This document shows positions 22,022 through 34,783 of a stretch of 64,000 nt of DNA, in pieces; position 1 is the stretch's first letter; each line of letters opens with the position of its first letter. The stretch spans positions 434,001 to 498,000 of the forward strand of contig JADILM010000001.1 in the NCBI GenBank assembly GCA_016617785.1. Reading direction: 5' to 3'. The notes under the pieces were generated by a model. The model had not been told where the DNA came from. It worked only from the letters and a program-made list of their open reading frames with translations, and ran no database searches. Both the position numbers and the translations under genes were made by a program. The DNA is from Sporobolomyces roseus. Lineage: Eukaryota > Basidiomycota > Microbotryomycetes > Sporidiobolales > Sporidiobolaceae.

Positions 22022-25000
22022 ATGGCAAGCTACAGCTACGAACAAGATCAGAACCATTTAGAACTATCAGCTATTCAATACCAGAAACCATCTTCTACCT
22101 ATTCAGAAGATCCGGCTCGACAACTTCGCAAACCTGGAGTTTCGTTCCACTCTTCTCACCCTCAGCAACAACAGCAGATGCAGGTTCAGCATGGCTACAG
22201 TGATCATGGAGGATACGGTTACCGGGAAGCACAGAATGAAGCGATGGATATCATGAGTGGAGATGATTCACCGGTTGATGGAGATTCAGGAGATGAAGTT
22301 GAGGAAGCTTTGAGGAATGGGAGACAGTATCATCACCATCAGCAGCACCATCACCAACATGATGACTTGCAGGGAGAACAAGGGATGGATCATGAAGGAG
22401 AAGAAGGAGAGGAGGAAGATTTAGACGACGATTCCGGTTCATTCAGCGATTCCCTTTCCTCTTCACCTTCGATCCCGGATGAAGACATCGACTTCAACCT
22501 CGTCTATGCCTTGCACACCTTCCTCGCAACGGTGGATGGTCAAGCATCGGTCGTCAAAGGTGATCAACTCCTCCTCCTCGACGATTCAAACTCGTATTGG
22601 TGGCTAGTTCGGGTACTCAAGACTCAAGCCATCGGTTACATTCCTGCCGAGAACATCGAAACGCCATGGGAACGTCTCGCTCGACTCAACAAACATCGAA
22701 ACGTCGATGTGAGTCTCTGCAGTCTTTCAGCTCTTCTTTCCTTTTCCTGCACGAGCTGATCTCGTATCGTACTTTACAGCTCACGAGTGCCACTCAACAA
22801 GATGTCGTCACTGGTCCGACATCTTCGACCGCTCAGACCCGATTCGCTGGACGTATTCCCCCTTCTCAGCAACCTCACCCTCATGCTTCACAACATCCCA
22901 CCGCTCGAGGTATCCTCGCTTCCCCTTCGCACAAAGATCATCCTCGAAACATGTCACCTATCGAACGAGCGGGTTCGAGTAAAGCGAAAACTGTCCTGTT
23001 CACCGCTCCAACTTACTACGCACACTCCGCTTCCGGAGAAACCGAGGACGAGTACGATGACGAAGGAGAGGATTACGAAGGAGAGATGCTCGAGGAAGGC
23101 GAAGAAGGAGATGGAGTCGAGTACGATGAAGAAATGGACGGGAACGGGATTCAACGACAAGATTACGTCGAGGATGTTCATTCAGGTCAAATCATCAGAG
23201 ACGGATCAGAGTTCTCGGACGATGGGGAGGCGGAGCAAGGAACTCCGATTCTCGAGGAGGATCGACGAGGCGCTCCTGCAGCAGGTGCAGCCGTTCGTCG
23301 TACTTCACAGTACAACGAATCGAGAGGCGGAGTTCACGAGGACGATGGGCATCTGGGAGGAGACGAGGATGAGGACGAACAGGAGAGACAGAGTCATTGG
23401 GAGAAGGAACGTGAACATGCAATGGCGGCGCAACAGCAAGCGGCGATGGCAGAAGCACAGTGGGCGAGGGACCGGGAACAGCAAGCTCGACGAGCTCTCA
23501 GCCCGCAGAACCCGAACAACCCTCAACTCTCTTCCCCTTCCGCGCCCCTCCGACAAGCCACCGACGGCACTATCTCCACTTCTACCTCTTCCTCCTCAGT
23601 CCTCCGCCCGATCGATGAGAACGATTTCAACCCGAACATACCGACGAAGAAACTCACTGCGACTCCCTCCATCGTTCGAGATCCCACCTTCGACTTTGAG
23701 AATCCTCACGGCGAACGACCTGCTTCAGCAAACTCTCAAGCTCGCTCAGAATCGATCAAATCCGCTTCCCCGACTTCAGCCAATCCCACGAAAGTCAGAG
23801 GAGTCGAAATCGTTGATCCCAGAGATCCCAAGTTCAATCGAATGCTTCAACCGACTCTCAAAGCTGGAGAAGAAACTCTCTACGAACACGTCTCTCGAAG
23901 GAGTGTCGATTCAGGTCATCAGCAGAATGGATCAGCTCACGAGGCGGACGTTTCGCTCAACTCGATGGACACTGGGATGACCGGTTCCTCTCAAATCTCT
24001 GCGACTTCATCGAACGAAACTGCGACGGGACCATCGGTACTCTCGAAGAAGCAGAAACGACAATCTGGAGAAGGTTCGGCAGAGGGAGATAAGAAGCGGA
24101 AGAGTGGAGGAATCCTGGGACTGTTTAGAAAGAAGGACAAGAAGAAGAAGGGAGGAAAAGACGAAGAGAATACGGAACCTAGGAGCTCAGAGGACAGCAC
24201 GAGACGGAATGGTACCGCTAGTCCCTCATCGCCAAGATCTTCCGCAGAACGAGGAGGTCTCGCTTCAGCTTCGTCGAACGGAGGTGGAGGAGGAGGAGGA
24301 GGATCGAAACGAGATTCGGTGACCGCTGAATCGATGTTCTCGACTGATGCCGCCCTTCGACAGCAAGAACTCGAAGCGAAACAAGCTCTCTACCACCAGT
24401 ACGGCGTCTCGCGAGGTCCAGGAGACATCACGAATACGATGGCTCCTCGACCAGCTCCGATCTCTGTCAGCATGACAAATTCGAACAGTCGCAATTCGCT
24501 TCAACTCCCGAACCCGTCAGCGAGCGGCTCTCAATCTCCTTCCTACAACGGTCCCGGTCAACGGATACGCCCTGGCAGTCTCATGGGTTCACCGAGCATT
24601 CCAGGTCTCGAAGTTCCCCTTCTCAGCGTTCTTCGAGTCTTTGCCGGCGAGCAAGTCGAGGCGGAGGCCACCTTCAAGACAGTCTTACTCAACCGAACGA
24701 CGACAGCTTCAGATCTCGTCAAGCAGGCGATGCAGCGTTTCCGACTTACTGGATTCGAGCTCACCGAGGAGTTTTACTTGACGGTGAAAGAACTCGGAGG
24801 CGAAGAACGACCTCTCGGAGACGACGAACAACCCCTCGCCATCTTTGAAGAACTATCTGAGAAGGCAGGAGCAGATTCGACCTTCGCCGTTCCCTCTGTC
24901 AAACGATCCTCTGTCGGTTCTATCAGCTCGATCTCTTCGAACCTCAGCATGAATCCTGCCATCACTCGACTCGGCATGAACGACTGGAGCGACGATTCTG

Positions 25001-27306
25001 CCGTCAAGTTCTACCTGAACCGCCGACTTCCCGCTTCTGCCGACATGACTTTAGACGAATCGACAAGTCGTACCTCCTTCTCCGAACATGACTCTCTCAC
25101 TGCCGATTCCCTCACCTCCAGCACTCTCCCTTCGACGAATTCACAAACTTCTTATCGATTCGCCGTTCGACTCCTCATTCATCCTTCCGATCTTCCCGAG
25201 AACGTCGTGTTCGACCCTCAATCAAACGCTATCATTCCCAAGAATGTGCTTCAAGAACGACAAGTTCGAAATGGTGGATCTCACGATGGCTCGAACGAGA
25301 TCTCTCCGAACGCGCGCGAGAAGATCGTTTTCTTCCCAAAGAATGTGAACGTATCCGATGTTGTCGAGGCGGGTCTTGATCGATTTGGGATCGTTGATGG
25401 AGTTGTTGATGGAGGAGACGAGGTGGAGGATCGAGTCTCACGGAGACGAAGCGTTACGAGGGTCAAATACAATCTCGCTGTCGATCGAGAGGGTCGGGGT
25501 GAGCTCATTTTCCTCTCTATCATCCTTCAAACTTCAGGCTGACGCCCTCTGGTGATTATTAGAAACCGTTCTCAACGCTTCGACAAAGCTTCTCGATGCC
25601 TACTCGTCACCTCCTGCTTTCAAAGCTTACGATCGCTCTTCAAAAGAGTTCAAACGGAGATCTGTCGATGCTACTCTCATCCTCGGTTCTTCGGGCGACA
25701 TTCAACCTTCAGATCCAGTCTTCATCATCCGGAGATCAGCACACCGTGGACCTTCGAAAGGATTCGGAGGAGGAACCCTTCCCGCGAGAATCGACGAACT
25801 TGACGAGAGACGGCAGCAGCGTGCTCAGGAGGAGGAACAACGATCAGAATCTTCTCAGGGCCATGCCGCGAACTCGCAAGCTTCCCAACGCGAGATCATC
25901 GCTGCGCAACGAGCTGCTACCCGAGCAAATCAGCGAGCGATTCTCTCCGCTCAGAAGAACTCGGATCAAGGGATCGATATCAACATTCCAGATCAAGGAA
26001 CGATTCGATCTGTACGAGGTCAGGACGACGATGTTCGATACTCGTTCATCAATCACGACGGTACCGAGACCGATATCAGCGACATTGTCGAGAGCGAATG
26101 GCGAGCGGCGGGAGGTCCACAACAGCAACAGCAACAAATGCAACGACCTGGACTCGGCGTACAGCAGAATTCGAGTCGTCCTGGATCAAGAGCTTCGTCG
26201 AAGTACACCGTCGGAGCAGCCTCGGCTACCGATGCCGACTCTTTCCGAACTGCTCCTCAAACACCTCTCGACGAGAAGCGCAATCTCGAACTGGGTTCCG
26301 ACGCCGATGAGGACGAACAGGAGGCGATCAATGCTGTCAACGCTTCACGAGTCGATATTGACCTCGCGAGCACGGGGCCTTACAAGCGAGTCAAGTCTGC
26401 AGCTTCCTCTTCGTCTCTTCGTCAAAACCCTTCCCTGGCAACAAACTCTACCCCCGGTCCTGATGGAGCAGACATCTTGCAAGATGCCCTCGGTCCTCGT
26501 CCTGTCACAAGTCCCGTCTTCAACGAATCGCTTCAAGAACGGCTCGATCGAGTTCTCGCAAGGGTCAATCAGGACAAGATTCGACGTGCGGCTTCCCCCG
26601 CTGGATCCACTACCAGTCGACCACGGTCTTATATCGCAGGAAGTGCGACGCCTAGCGGTCGAGCGTCACCGGCGGTTCTCAGCGGTCGACTTTCCCCTCT
26701 CAACACGACGACGCAAACCGGTCGACTTTCTCCCCTCGGAGGTCGTGATTCTCCAACGATCGATCAACTCATCAGTCAAAGTCCCCGTTCACGCCAGAGT
26801 CAACATGGGAAGAAACCCTCGGTCGCCTCAGTCTCGTCAATCCTCTCGAGTGGAACCGATCAACCTTCGACTCCCATCACTGGCAACTCGTCGAGCGGAA
26901 GAGCTCCATCAGGCGCATCTTTCACTCCCGCCTCATCTGCAACCTCGAATCATCGTCGTGCTGTCATCTATCCCGCCGACTTTGGTTTCGATACGCTCGT
27001 AACGATCGTCAATGCTGCTGAAGATTCCCCTCGACCGAGTTCGAGTTCCGACACGACACGAGACGTAGCGAGGGAGGCGCTGTTTGGGCGAGACTTGAAC
27101 GATCTGAACCTTTCGCCTCAAGTGCAGCAACTTTACGAACCTCGATTCAAAACTCTGAATGACCTCGAGACAGTGAGTTCCCCTTTCTCTCAACTCTCCC
27201 CTTACTCTCTCGCAGTGCTCATTCTCTTGCCTGGTTTCCAATGTAGCGTCTCGATGCTCTCCTACTCCGTTTGCAGAATTCCCCTTCTCGACCACTTCAC
27301 GCTTGA
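22022..27306 (+). CDS. SH3 and Ras-association domain protein, probable cell-polarity scaffold
   Basis: Four exons (22022-22708, 22780-25498, 25563-27172, 27247-27306) give 1691 aa. An acidic, His/Gln-rich N-terminus is followed at about residue 160 by an SH3 domain: VYALHTFLATVDGQASVVKG and DDSNSYWWLVRVLKTQAIGY. It runs into the conserved extension PWERLARLNKHRNVDLTSAT. A long acidic and Ser/Pro-rich linker follows, with a basic patch (FRKKDKKKKGGKDE). A Ras-association-like domain comes next, about residue 840: VLRVFAGEQVEAEATFKTVL and TASDLVKQAMQRFRL. The C-terminal third is low in complexity and ends NDLETRLDALLLRLQNSP. Fungal SH3-RA proteins of this kind are linked to small GTPases and polarity; that role is inference. 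The first exon donor is exactly where the family's LNKHRN block ends. Confidence 0.85.
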
Positions 27307-27617
27307 ACCTTCCAAACGAATCGATTTTTTCACGCTCTCCTCACGTCCCATTCAGCTAGCTAGTAGATACACTCATTGACTATACCCCTGACTCTCTCTT
27401 TCTCCTTCTCCCTCCTCTTTGTGTGACTCTATCTTGGAATAAGTATTTTCATCTCGCGACAGAAATGCGAGAACTCTCAACTTGACTCTGTCTCTCTTGT
27501 CATGAACTTAAAGTATATCACTTCGAGAGCGTTCCCACGCTGATCGACACGGAATAAGCGGAATCGACGTCAAGTGCCTCGTTCTCCCCTTCTCTTTCTT
27601 TTTCTTCCGAAAACATC
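27307..27617. other. Intergenic, no gene seen
   Basis: This is between the end of the SH3/RA gene and the start of the PNKP-like gene on the same strand. It is C/T-rich, as expected for a 3' UTR plus promoter. No recognised site. Confidence 0.5.
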
Positions 27618-29496
27618 ATGTCTTCAAGTGCGTAACCTCTCTGTATGATCTGTAGACTATGTGCTGACTGCTCTGAACCCACAGAGAAACGTTCTACGAC
27701 TCCTCCGTCTCCTCCTGCTTCAAAACGCTCTCCCTCAACTCCGATCTCTCCCTCAACTTCAACTTCTCCCTTCAAATGGCTGGCTTCAATAGGTCGCAAT
27801 CGTACTCTTCTACACGCGACTTATGATGATCCTCCAGTTTCAGAGAAGATCGCTTGCTTTGGTGAGTTGCCATCGTCTCGCTTTTCCAACTCTCTCTCTT
27901 TCGCAACTGACTTGGTTTCGAAACTTCATCAGACTTTGTTGGAACGCTCATTGAACCGAAGTCAAAAGGAAGATACTGTCAAGGAGAAGATGATTGGAAG
28001 TGGCTCGAGAAAAGGAAGAAGGGTCAAGCTGTTCAAGAAGGAGAAAATTCGAAAACGAGTCTTGAAATTCCTCCAGTCGTTGTCAAATTGAGGGAGTTGT
28101 ACGCAGATGGGTAAGGCGCTCTCTACGATGATACAGTGTGCTGTCCTGAATACTACAGCTTCGATAGGTATTCGATTGTGATCTTCACTGCTACTCGACC
28201 CATTCCTCCCTACCTCGACGAATTCCGCAACATCGTTCAAGCAGCCTGTACCGAGCTTGATGTACCCCTTCATGTCTTCGTATCAACCGACTACGACATC
28301 TACCGCATGCCGTGCGTGGGAATGTTCCTCGAATTTGAGAAGAATTGGAATGCGAAGAGAAAAATCAGTAAGCTCAATGGCCCTCTCACTTCTCCTTCTA
28401 TCCCCAGGCTGACATCGACACTGCGAATAGACTTCAAGGATTCATTCTTCGTCGGACATGCAGACGGAACGAACATACTCGATTACGGAAGGAGTGAGCT
28501 TTCTCAATTTTCCTGTAGATTCAGCTTTACGCTAAATTGATCAGGAAATCTGTGTCAGAATTCGCCATGAATCTGTCACTCCGTATTCATCCTCCTCGTG
28601 AATACTTCCTCGACGAGAAACAAACGACAAAGCCAACTCTTCACGGCTGGAATCCTCGCAGCTACGATCACTCGGGTTCGTCGGGCGCTTTCCTTCTTCC
28701 TTCCTCTCATCTCGCTTACATGTGTTTGTGCTATCTAGGAACGTTCTTCACTCCTACTTCATCTCCCCTTGTTTTGCGTCGTCAATCGGAATTCGAAGAC
28801 GAAGTCGCAGATTTCGTCTTCCTCGTTGGTCCGCCAGCCTCTGGAAAAAGCTCTCTCTACTTCCGACTTTTCCAGAAGCACGGATATGCAAGAATCGTAC
28901 GTTCTCCTGTCGGTTCGAGATCGCCAAGTACTGAATGAAACTCCCACGCCATTGCAGACTACTCCAGAAATCGACAAACTCGCTTCTACACTCCGATCCA
29001 ATCCAGCTCAGCCACTCTACGTTTTGGACGTCTCTCTCCCTTCCCGAGCTTCTCGTTCTGGCTTCATCAAGTTTCTCGAATCGTACAGACCGATGGGTCT
29101 CAACTTCAAAATGCGCTGTCTCCACTTGATGGCAAATGAGGAACTCTGTCAGCACAACAGCCAGTTCGCCGAGCTATGGGATCAACAGGTGACTCCGGAA
29201 GGTAAAGAGAGGCGATTCTGTACGGAGGAAATGTTCAGCGATTGGAGGATTGAGTTTGAGAATCCAAGCTTAGACGAAGGTGAGCGGTTATTCCTTTCTC
29301 CCTCCTACCTGTCACTTATGTACAGCTCTGAACTGATCTTCTCGATGATCTCGGTTCTACAGGTTTCGACGAGATAAAGGAAATCTATTTCAAGTTTGAT
29401 TCGAATTGGCCAACGAAAGAGATCGGCGAAAAGAGGCTCAAGAATTGGGAGAAGTTCGGAGAATGCTATAAGAAAGATTACAGGACGATGAAGTGA
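27618..29496 (+). CDS. PNKP-family protein with degenerate phosphatase and kinase active sites
   Basis: Nine exons (27618-27627, 27685-27861, 27933-28110, 28168-28367, 28431-28493, 28559-28675, 28739-28896, 28958-29279, 29363-29496) give 452 aa. The architecture is that of polynucleotide kinase 3'-phosphatase: a HAD phosphatase followed by a P-loop kinase. The linker HGWNPRSYDHSGTFFTPTSS, Walker A GPPASGKSSL and the C-terminal FDEIKEIYFKFDSNW are typical. The HAD residues are not. Motif I reads DFVGT instead of DxDGT, the Lys loop reads YRMP instead of YRKP, and motif IV reads VGHADG instead of VGDAAG. In the kinase the DTLG and DNTN-type motifs are replaced by TTPEI and DVSLP. No frameshift or stop is present, so this looks like a maintained pseudo-enzyme rather than a pseudogene. 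The first exon is only 10 nt. Confidence 0.88.
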
Positions 29497-29890
29497 ACGA
29501 GGGAATAACTAAGGAAGTGAAAGTGAGCTTGACAAGGAATCTCGAGGGAAATTGCAGAAACCCGGCTTGTACCGATTCATAATAGCGGAAGAATCCATCT
29601 CAATGAGGGCTCCTACTGTGAAACTACGAATGCGAGATTCTCCTTCTACGCTCTACGTCTCTCGGGTCTTTGCATCGCTATCTTCGTTCGCGATCGAGTG
29701 GTTTTCGAATGTTCCTGTGCTGTGCGAAAGCGTATCTCTCAACGTAGCTGCCATAAAAAAGTCTGGCAAGGAGCAAAAAGTAGATTCGATATTTCCTGCG
29801 AGTAGTCACCGAACAGAAGCGATTACAGATTCCACTGGACTTTGCAAAGCCGTCGAGGCACTCAGCTGTACCTCTGCCATGATAGACTAG
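29497..29890. other. Convergent intergenic region, no gene seen
   Basis: This is the 3' flank of both the PNKP-like gene and the minus-strand gene to its right. No coding frame or repeat is recognised. Confidence 0.5.
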
Positions 29891-32007
29891 CTACGATATT
29901 CTTTCTCCCAGCTTCAACGCCGACACTGACTTCTGCTTCCGAACGACGAGAGAGGCCGAGGTTGGAAGTGCGAAAGTTCGAGAAAGCAAGTGTCGGAAGC
30001 CGATCTGAGCAGGGTCGGACTCTCTGATCAGTACGGAGCTCTCTCAGCGAGGAGCTAGATTGAATGAGCTCACCTTGCGACCTTGATTCGGATTGAGGAA
30101 TTCTCGGCTACAGACGAAAACGAGAGGACGAAGCAGCTGCAGAGAGAAGGAGTGGTCAATCCTTGCTACTCGAGCGGTGAGAAAGAAATTGGAAGTAAAG
30201 CCTACCCTCTCCCCTTTCATTGGCCGTCCAACCAGATTCAATCTCGCATTCGTTTCGTAAGCGAAACAGAAATAAGGTCCTTCGATATCTTTCCCTCCTT
30301 GCGCCAGGTCGAGGTCAACCTTTGAATGAGACGAGACCTTGTAGACTCCGCTCTTTGTACCGATAGTGAGAGATGCCTCGCGACGGAGGTAATCGATCGA
30401 ATCGTTGCCGTTCAGATGAAGTCGGCGGAGATGAGGTGCAGTTTGAAGGAAGCTATAGCAAGTTCAGATCTATCAGTACAAGTGCAATCATATGCGTGAG
30501 ACGATGAGAGCGGAGTGGACTCACCCATAGTGGAAAGGCCAACCTTCTCGCTCTAAACCCGACTCTGGTCTCTTCGCTGCGAACTCGAGTAATCCCGTCT
30601 CTGTGTCTTCACCCGTATAGACGAACTCCATCTTTGCATCTCGAAAGCCTTCCTGATCAATCAGCAATTGGAGACTCGTTTCTCCAGCGACGAATCTCGC
30701 TCCATCCAACGAAGTCTCGAGTTGTTCCAAAGTCCTCGGCAGCTCCCGGTCAGGTTCCGCCGCCATCGCGAGGAGAGGTATCGATTCTGTTCGAGCGTAA
30801 TCGTCGCCTTTCCGGAGATTTCGATACGAGAACTTGCTGGGCAGAATTGAGCGAGGAGAGCTTTTCGGAGATGGCTGAGTAGGTCGAGGTGGTGAGGGAG
30901 GATAAACACATGGAGGATAGAAGGGTACGTTGTAGACTCCTTCTGACCGGCTGCGATTGCGTCCATGGGAAGGAGCAGGACATGCGGTGGAAGGAGGTGA
31001 AGTATTTGGTGAAGGGGAAGAACGAGTAGGGAAGACGGGTAAAGAGGGGAGAGGTTTCGTTCGAGATTGCTTCGTCGTAAGGAGAGGTGAAGACGGTGCA
31101 TGGTGGAGAGGACGGTGTCGAACTCGAATAGCTCGTTCCGAAGGAGTCGGAGTTGGGGGAACCAAACGGATTGGAATCGCTTTCACCGATCCGAAAGTCG
31201 AGGTTGTCGATGGGCGAGAAAGAGAATTCGGGGCATAGAAAGCGTCGAGAGGAGGCGAACCGGTACCAGCAGATCGAGGAGGACTTCGTCGTTTGATGCA
31301 ATGATGTGAATGTTGAGGCCGTGGAGTGCGGTGAGGAGACGAGGATATCGGCGTCGAAGAGACGCTTCTCTGTCGAGGAGGTGAAGAGTAGGCAGAAGGT
31401 GCGGTCCCGGGTCGCGAAGGAACGTTTCGTCGGTGATTGAGGAGAGGTATGTTGTGCGTTTGCGATCGAACATGTCGAGCAGCAATGAGGGGCAGAGGAA
31501 GGGGTATAACGAAGCTGGGAGGGGAAAGTGGAGCAGGAGTCTTCTGAGATGAGAATGGAGTAGGAGAGGGAGGTTCTGTCGGTGCGGTACTGTCGCTTGT
31601 CGCCGAAAACGAGTCAATCGAAAGACAGCGAGAGCTTGCGGAAGAGCTGTAAGACGAGAGTCGGTTCATATCGAAATCTTGCAGTTGCTTCATGCTCACT
31701 GAAAAGTGTCGATTGATCAGCGACAGTCGGAAGATATAGAGGCGAACAACGTACAGTGCGCGGTCCTGTCGAGATCGACATGATCTTCTCCCTCTGAAGC
31801 AGTTCCCTCCATTGTTCCATCACCATCATCATCTTCCGCGTCGAGGAAGATTGGGATTGACTGTCCAGAAGAGCTTCTGGGGAAACCGGAGGCTGTTGGC
31901 GTGTGAGGGAGAGGAGAGCATGGCCATTTGTCGGAAGCGATCGATAGTCGTTTCGAGTATCGAGAGATGGACGAATATCGATCCAACGAAGTAAAATCTT
32001 GATCCAT
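29891..32007 (-). CDS. Hypothetical protein with Pro/Ser/Arg-rich N-terminus and conserved C-terminal domain
   Basis: Five exons (32007-31755, 31698-30525, 30452-30206, 30136-30074, 29932-29891) give 592 aa. It begins MDQDFTSLDRYSSISRYSKR. About 370 residues are low-complexity Pro/Ser/Arg. A folded-looking C-terminal region of about 200 residues follows, with SLQLLIDQEGFRDAKMEFVY, REGWPFHYGFLQTAPHLRRL, LTIGTKSGVYKVSSHSKVDL and LVFVCSREFLNPNQGRK. The pattern of a beta-rich domain ending in a short basic helix looks like a fungal domain of unknown function that I cannot name. The last intron (30073-29933, 141 nt) is the least certain boundary; without it the frame stops at 30044. There is no signal or membrane segment. 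Confidence 0.72.
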
Positions 32008-33329
32008 TCCTCCGAGTTCAGCTGCTTCTGCGAAATGGAAAGCTCGAAAGTTGTTGCCCTTCGGTCAACTGCTTCGAGAAAGTTGCTGGTCGTAGGATCG
32101 TGATGAAGCTTGGGAGTAAGGTCGAGGTGAGAGAAGCCAGCGCGAAGTGTGGTCGAAGACCCCCTTTGGTCGACATTGAAATTTCGCAGGAAGAGTAGGA
32201 GAAGTTTTTTTCATGCACGAAACGAATTCTCGGTCGTCGCGTTTTCCCATATCTCTCCTGTGCAGTTTCAGCAGTTGTCAGGTAACGATTAGAGTGATAC
32301 TGAGGAGGCGGATTAGACTGACCAAGTTCGTTCGCTATCTTCTTTTGCGAAGTTCGAACTTTTGAAGGTGAAACGATTTCACATGAAATCATCATGATAG
32401 AGTAAACGAAACGTTAAAGTACGCTAAGTACGTTAGCCGTTGTGGAGAGGATAGCCACGCATTCATTGACACCGAGCTAGCTCTGTTGATCGTTCAGCGG
32501 CAGTACTTCAGTCGCAGAGAGTGAAAGGCAAACGACGAAGGATAGGGTCGGCTAAGATTGCGTAGATCAAGAGAGAGGGTGAATGACGGAGACATTGCAT
32601 GAAAGAAAAGTGGCGATATGAGAGTCTAGTATGGTGGAATTGTATCGATTAAATAGAAAAAGGACGGAACCCGACGAAGTAAGCGGTGAGACTCTCATTC
32701 TCCTTTCTCTCCAACCTCGCTGTTGACTCCTCCTCCCCCCCTCTCCCCAGGTCACTACAGGAAGCCGCTTGAGCTCTGGTACGTTCTATCGTCTCTGCCC
32801 TTGCATTCGCGCCCATCCACTTTTCAACCGTTTCACTCTTCAATCGACTCTCATATCTCAGCCTCTCCACTTTGAACGATACTGACCTGATCTTGCACGT
32901 TATGATAGCTCGCGAACCTCGACCTGATCCTCAGCCTGCTTCAAAGCCTTCAATCCAAAGCCTTCAATCCCAAACTTCCTTCTTCCCCCCGCCTTATCGA
33001 ACCCGACCCTTCCAAGTCTCCTGTCTTCTATAGCAACCCGATCACCTCTTCTACCCCTCTCCTATTAGACTACCTCGCGCGTTAACCGCTGCCTCTGGAA
33101 GTTCTTCTACACACATCTCTCTCTTCAATCAAGTGAGTCGGAGATTTCCCCTTTTCTTTCTCACCTGACTCAGGCACGAAGCCTCGTAAAAAACTAAAAG
33201 GGGCTCTCTCTCCATTCATCTCCTATCTCGACAACACCCACACCTCAGAGAGCACCATACTGACGATACAACTCTCCCTATGTCATGCAGTCCTCTCTCC
33301 TCTTAACAAGTTTAACCTCCTTCTCAAAA
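32008..33329. promoter_or_regulatory. 1.3-kb divergent intergenic region with probable 5' UTR intron of the bHLH gene
   Basis: This separates two divergent genes. A good donor (GTGAGT, 33133) pairs with an acceptor at 33289-33290 that has a CTGAC branch site about 30 nt before it. That suggests a 158-nt intron in the bHLH leader. Splicing it would remove an upstream in-frame ATG at 33285. Long C/T runs occupy 32900-33280. No gene is supported here. Confidence 0.55.
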
Positions 33330-34783
33330 ATGACTATCGCTCAAGAACTCAACTTTGGTTACTCTCCTGGTTCCTCTGCCGACTTTGAAGACGGTCTCAA
33401 CCCTCTCGTATTCGACGACGATTTCAACAACGATCTCGGACTCGACGATGATGAGGATGATGGACGTTATGATCAGCAAGGTGGAAACGGAACTCAGTTG
33501 ACGAAACCCAAGCGAAACAACAATCGCAAAGGACCGGGAAACGCCGACAAGAGGGCTACTCACAACGCTGTCGAGCGTGCACGAAGGGAGAGTCTCAACG
33601 GTCGCTTCACTGTGAGTTTCTCGTTGTTTCCCACTTTCCCTCCTCTGCCATCTTCCTTCACTCGAGGACTCGGCCGACCCACTTTCGTTCATGCGCTTAT
33701 GCTCAATTGTGTCACTCTCTACTATAGGTGCTCGCCGAGTCTCTACCTACCATGAAGAACATTAAGAGACCTTCAAAGGCAATGATTGTCAACAAGGCTC
33801 TTGATTTCGTCTACGATGCCCAAGTGAGCTCTAGTTTCGCAACTTTCCGTCAGTCGGAGCTGTTACTTACTCTCGTTGTCTCCTTTTTGCCGTAGGTGCG
33901 AGAACGAACCCTCGTTCAAGAGAACAACGAACTCCGACGAGAAGTCGATCAGCTCCGTGCTCGACTCGGAATGCCCCCTCTCCCTCCTCCAGCTCCCCTC
34001 CCTCAATCGAAGCCTGCGACCCAGCCGACGATGCGCAAGACAAGAAAAGCGCAATCGATCAGTGCTGCATCTTCGACCGCTCCCACTTCGACCGTCGCTA
34101 CTTCCGAATCACCAGCTGGACTCGTTGGTGCCGCCGCTTCCCCTGCACTCGATGGTGCCTATCCTTCACCTTCGGTCTCAGCCTACTCTTCGAACGGCTC
34201 TGCTCAACCTGCACTCTACGAATCTCCCGCTCTCACCGCCGATTTCGCTTCTTCCCTCTTCCCCAGTCACGAACAACCTGCGACGAATCTTCTTGACACG
34301 GCATCTTCTCCTGCAGACACTATCGCCAGTGCCGCTTCCCCGACTCTGATCAACCCTTTCCTCCCCCAATTCGACCCGGCGTCAATTCCTTCTCACTCTG
34401 CATCCGCTCCTCCCGCCGGTCCTCAGTTCCTGCAAATGTTCAATCCTGCAATGGTTCAAGCTCACCTCGCTGCTGCTCAACAAGCGGGGATGATGCCACC
34501 ACAAGCTCTTTACAACCCTCAAGCAGCTTCCTACTTGAACAACCCGGCTCTCCTCTACGCAATGCAACAGCAGTACCTCTCCCAGCAGCAACAACAGGCG
34601 CAAGCTCAGCAACAGCAGCAGCAACAACAGCAAGTTCAGCACTCCTCCCCAGCAACGAGTTGCTCACCTCAATCGTATGGATCGTTCAGTCAAGATAATT
34701 CCTCACTTTGGGCTGGAACACCACCAGCTTGGGGACCGTTCTCTCAACAAACTCCTACGACTGTCGATGGACTCTCTTTCTAG
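33330..34783 (+). CDS. bHLH transcription factor with coiled-coil extension and poly-Gln tract
   Basis: Three exons (33330-33611, 33728-33823, 33896-34783) give 421 aa. The basic region and helix 1 read RATHNAVERARRESLNGRF and carry the His-Glu-Arg pattern typical of factors that bind CACGTG E-boxes. The loop and helix 2 read LPTMKNIKRPSKAMIVNKAL. Helix 2 runs on into a heptad-like coiled coil, VRERTLVQENNELRREVDQL. An acidic N-terminus precedes the domain. The C-terminal half is Ala/Ser/Pro-rich and contains a Gln-rich tract near residues 345-375, likely an activation domain. I chose the ATG at 33330 (context caaaaATG). An in-frame ATG at 33285 probably lies in a 5' UTR intron. Target genes are unknown. 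Confidence 0.92.
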
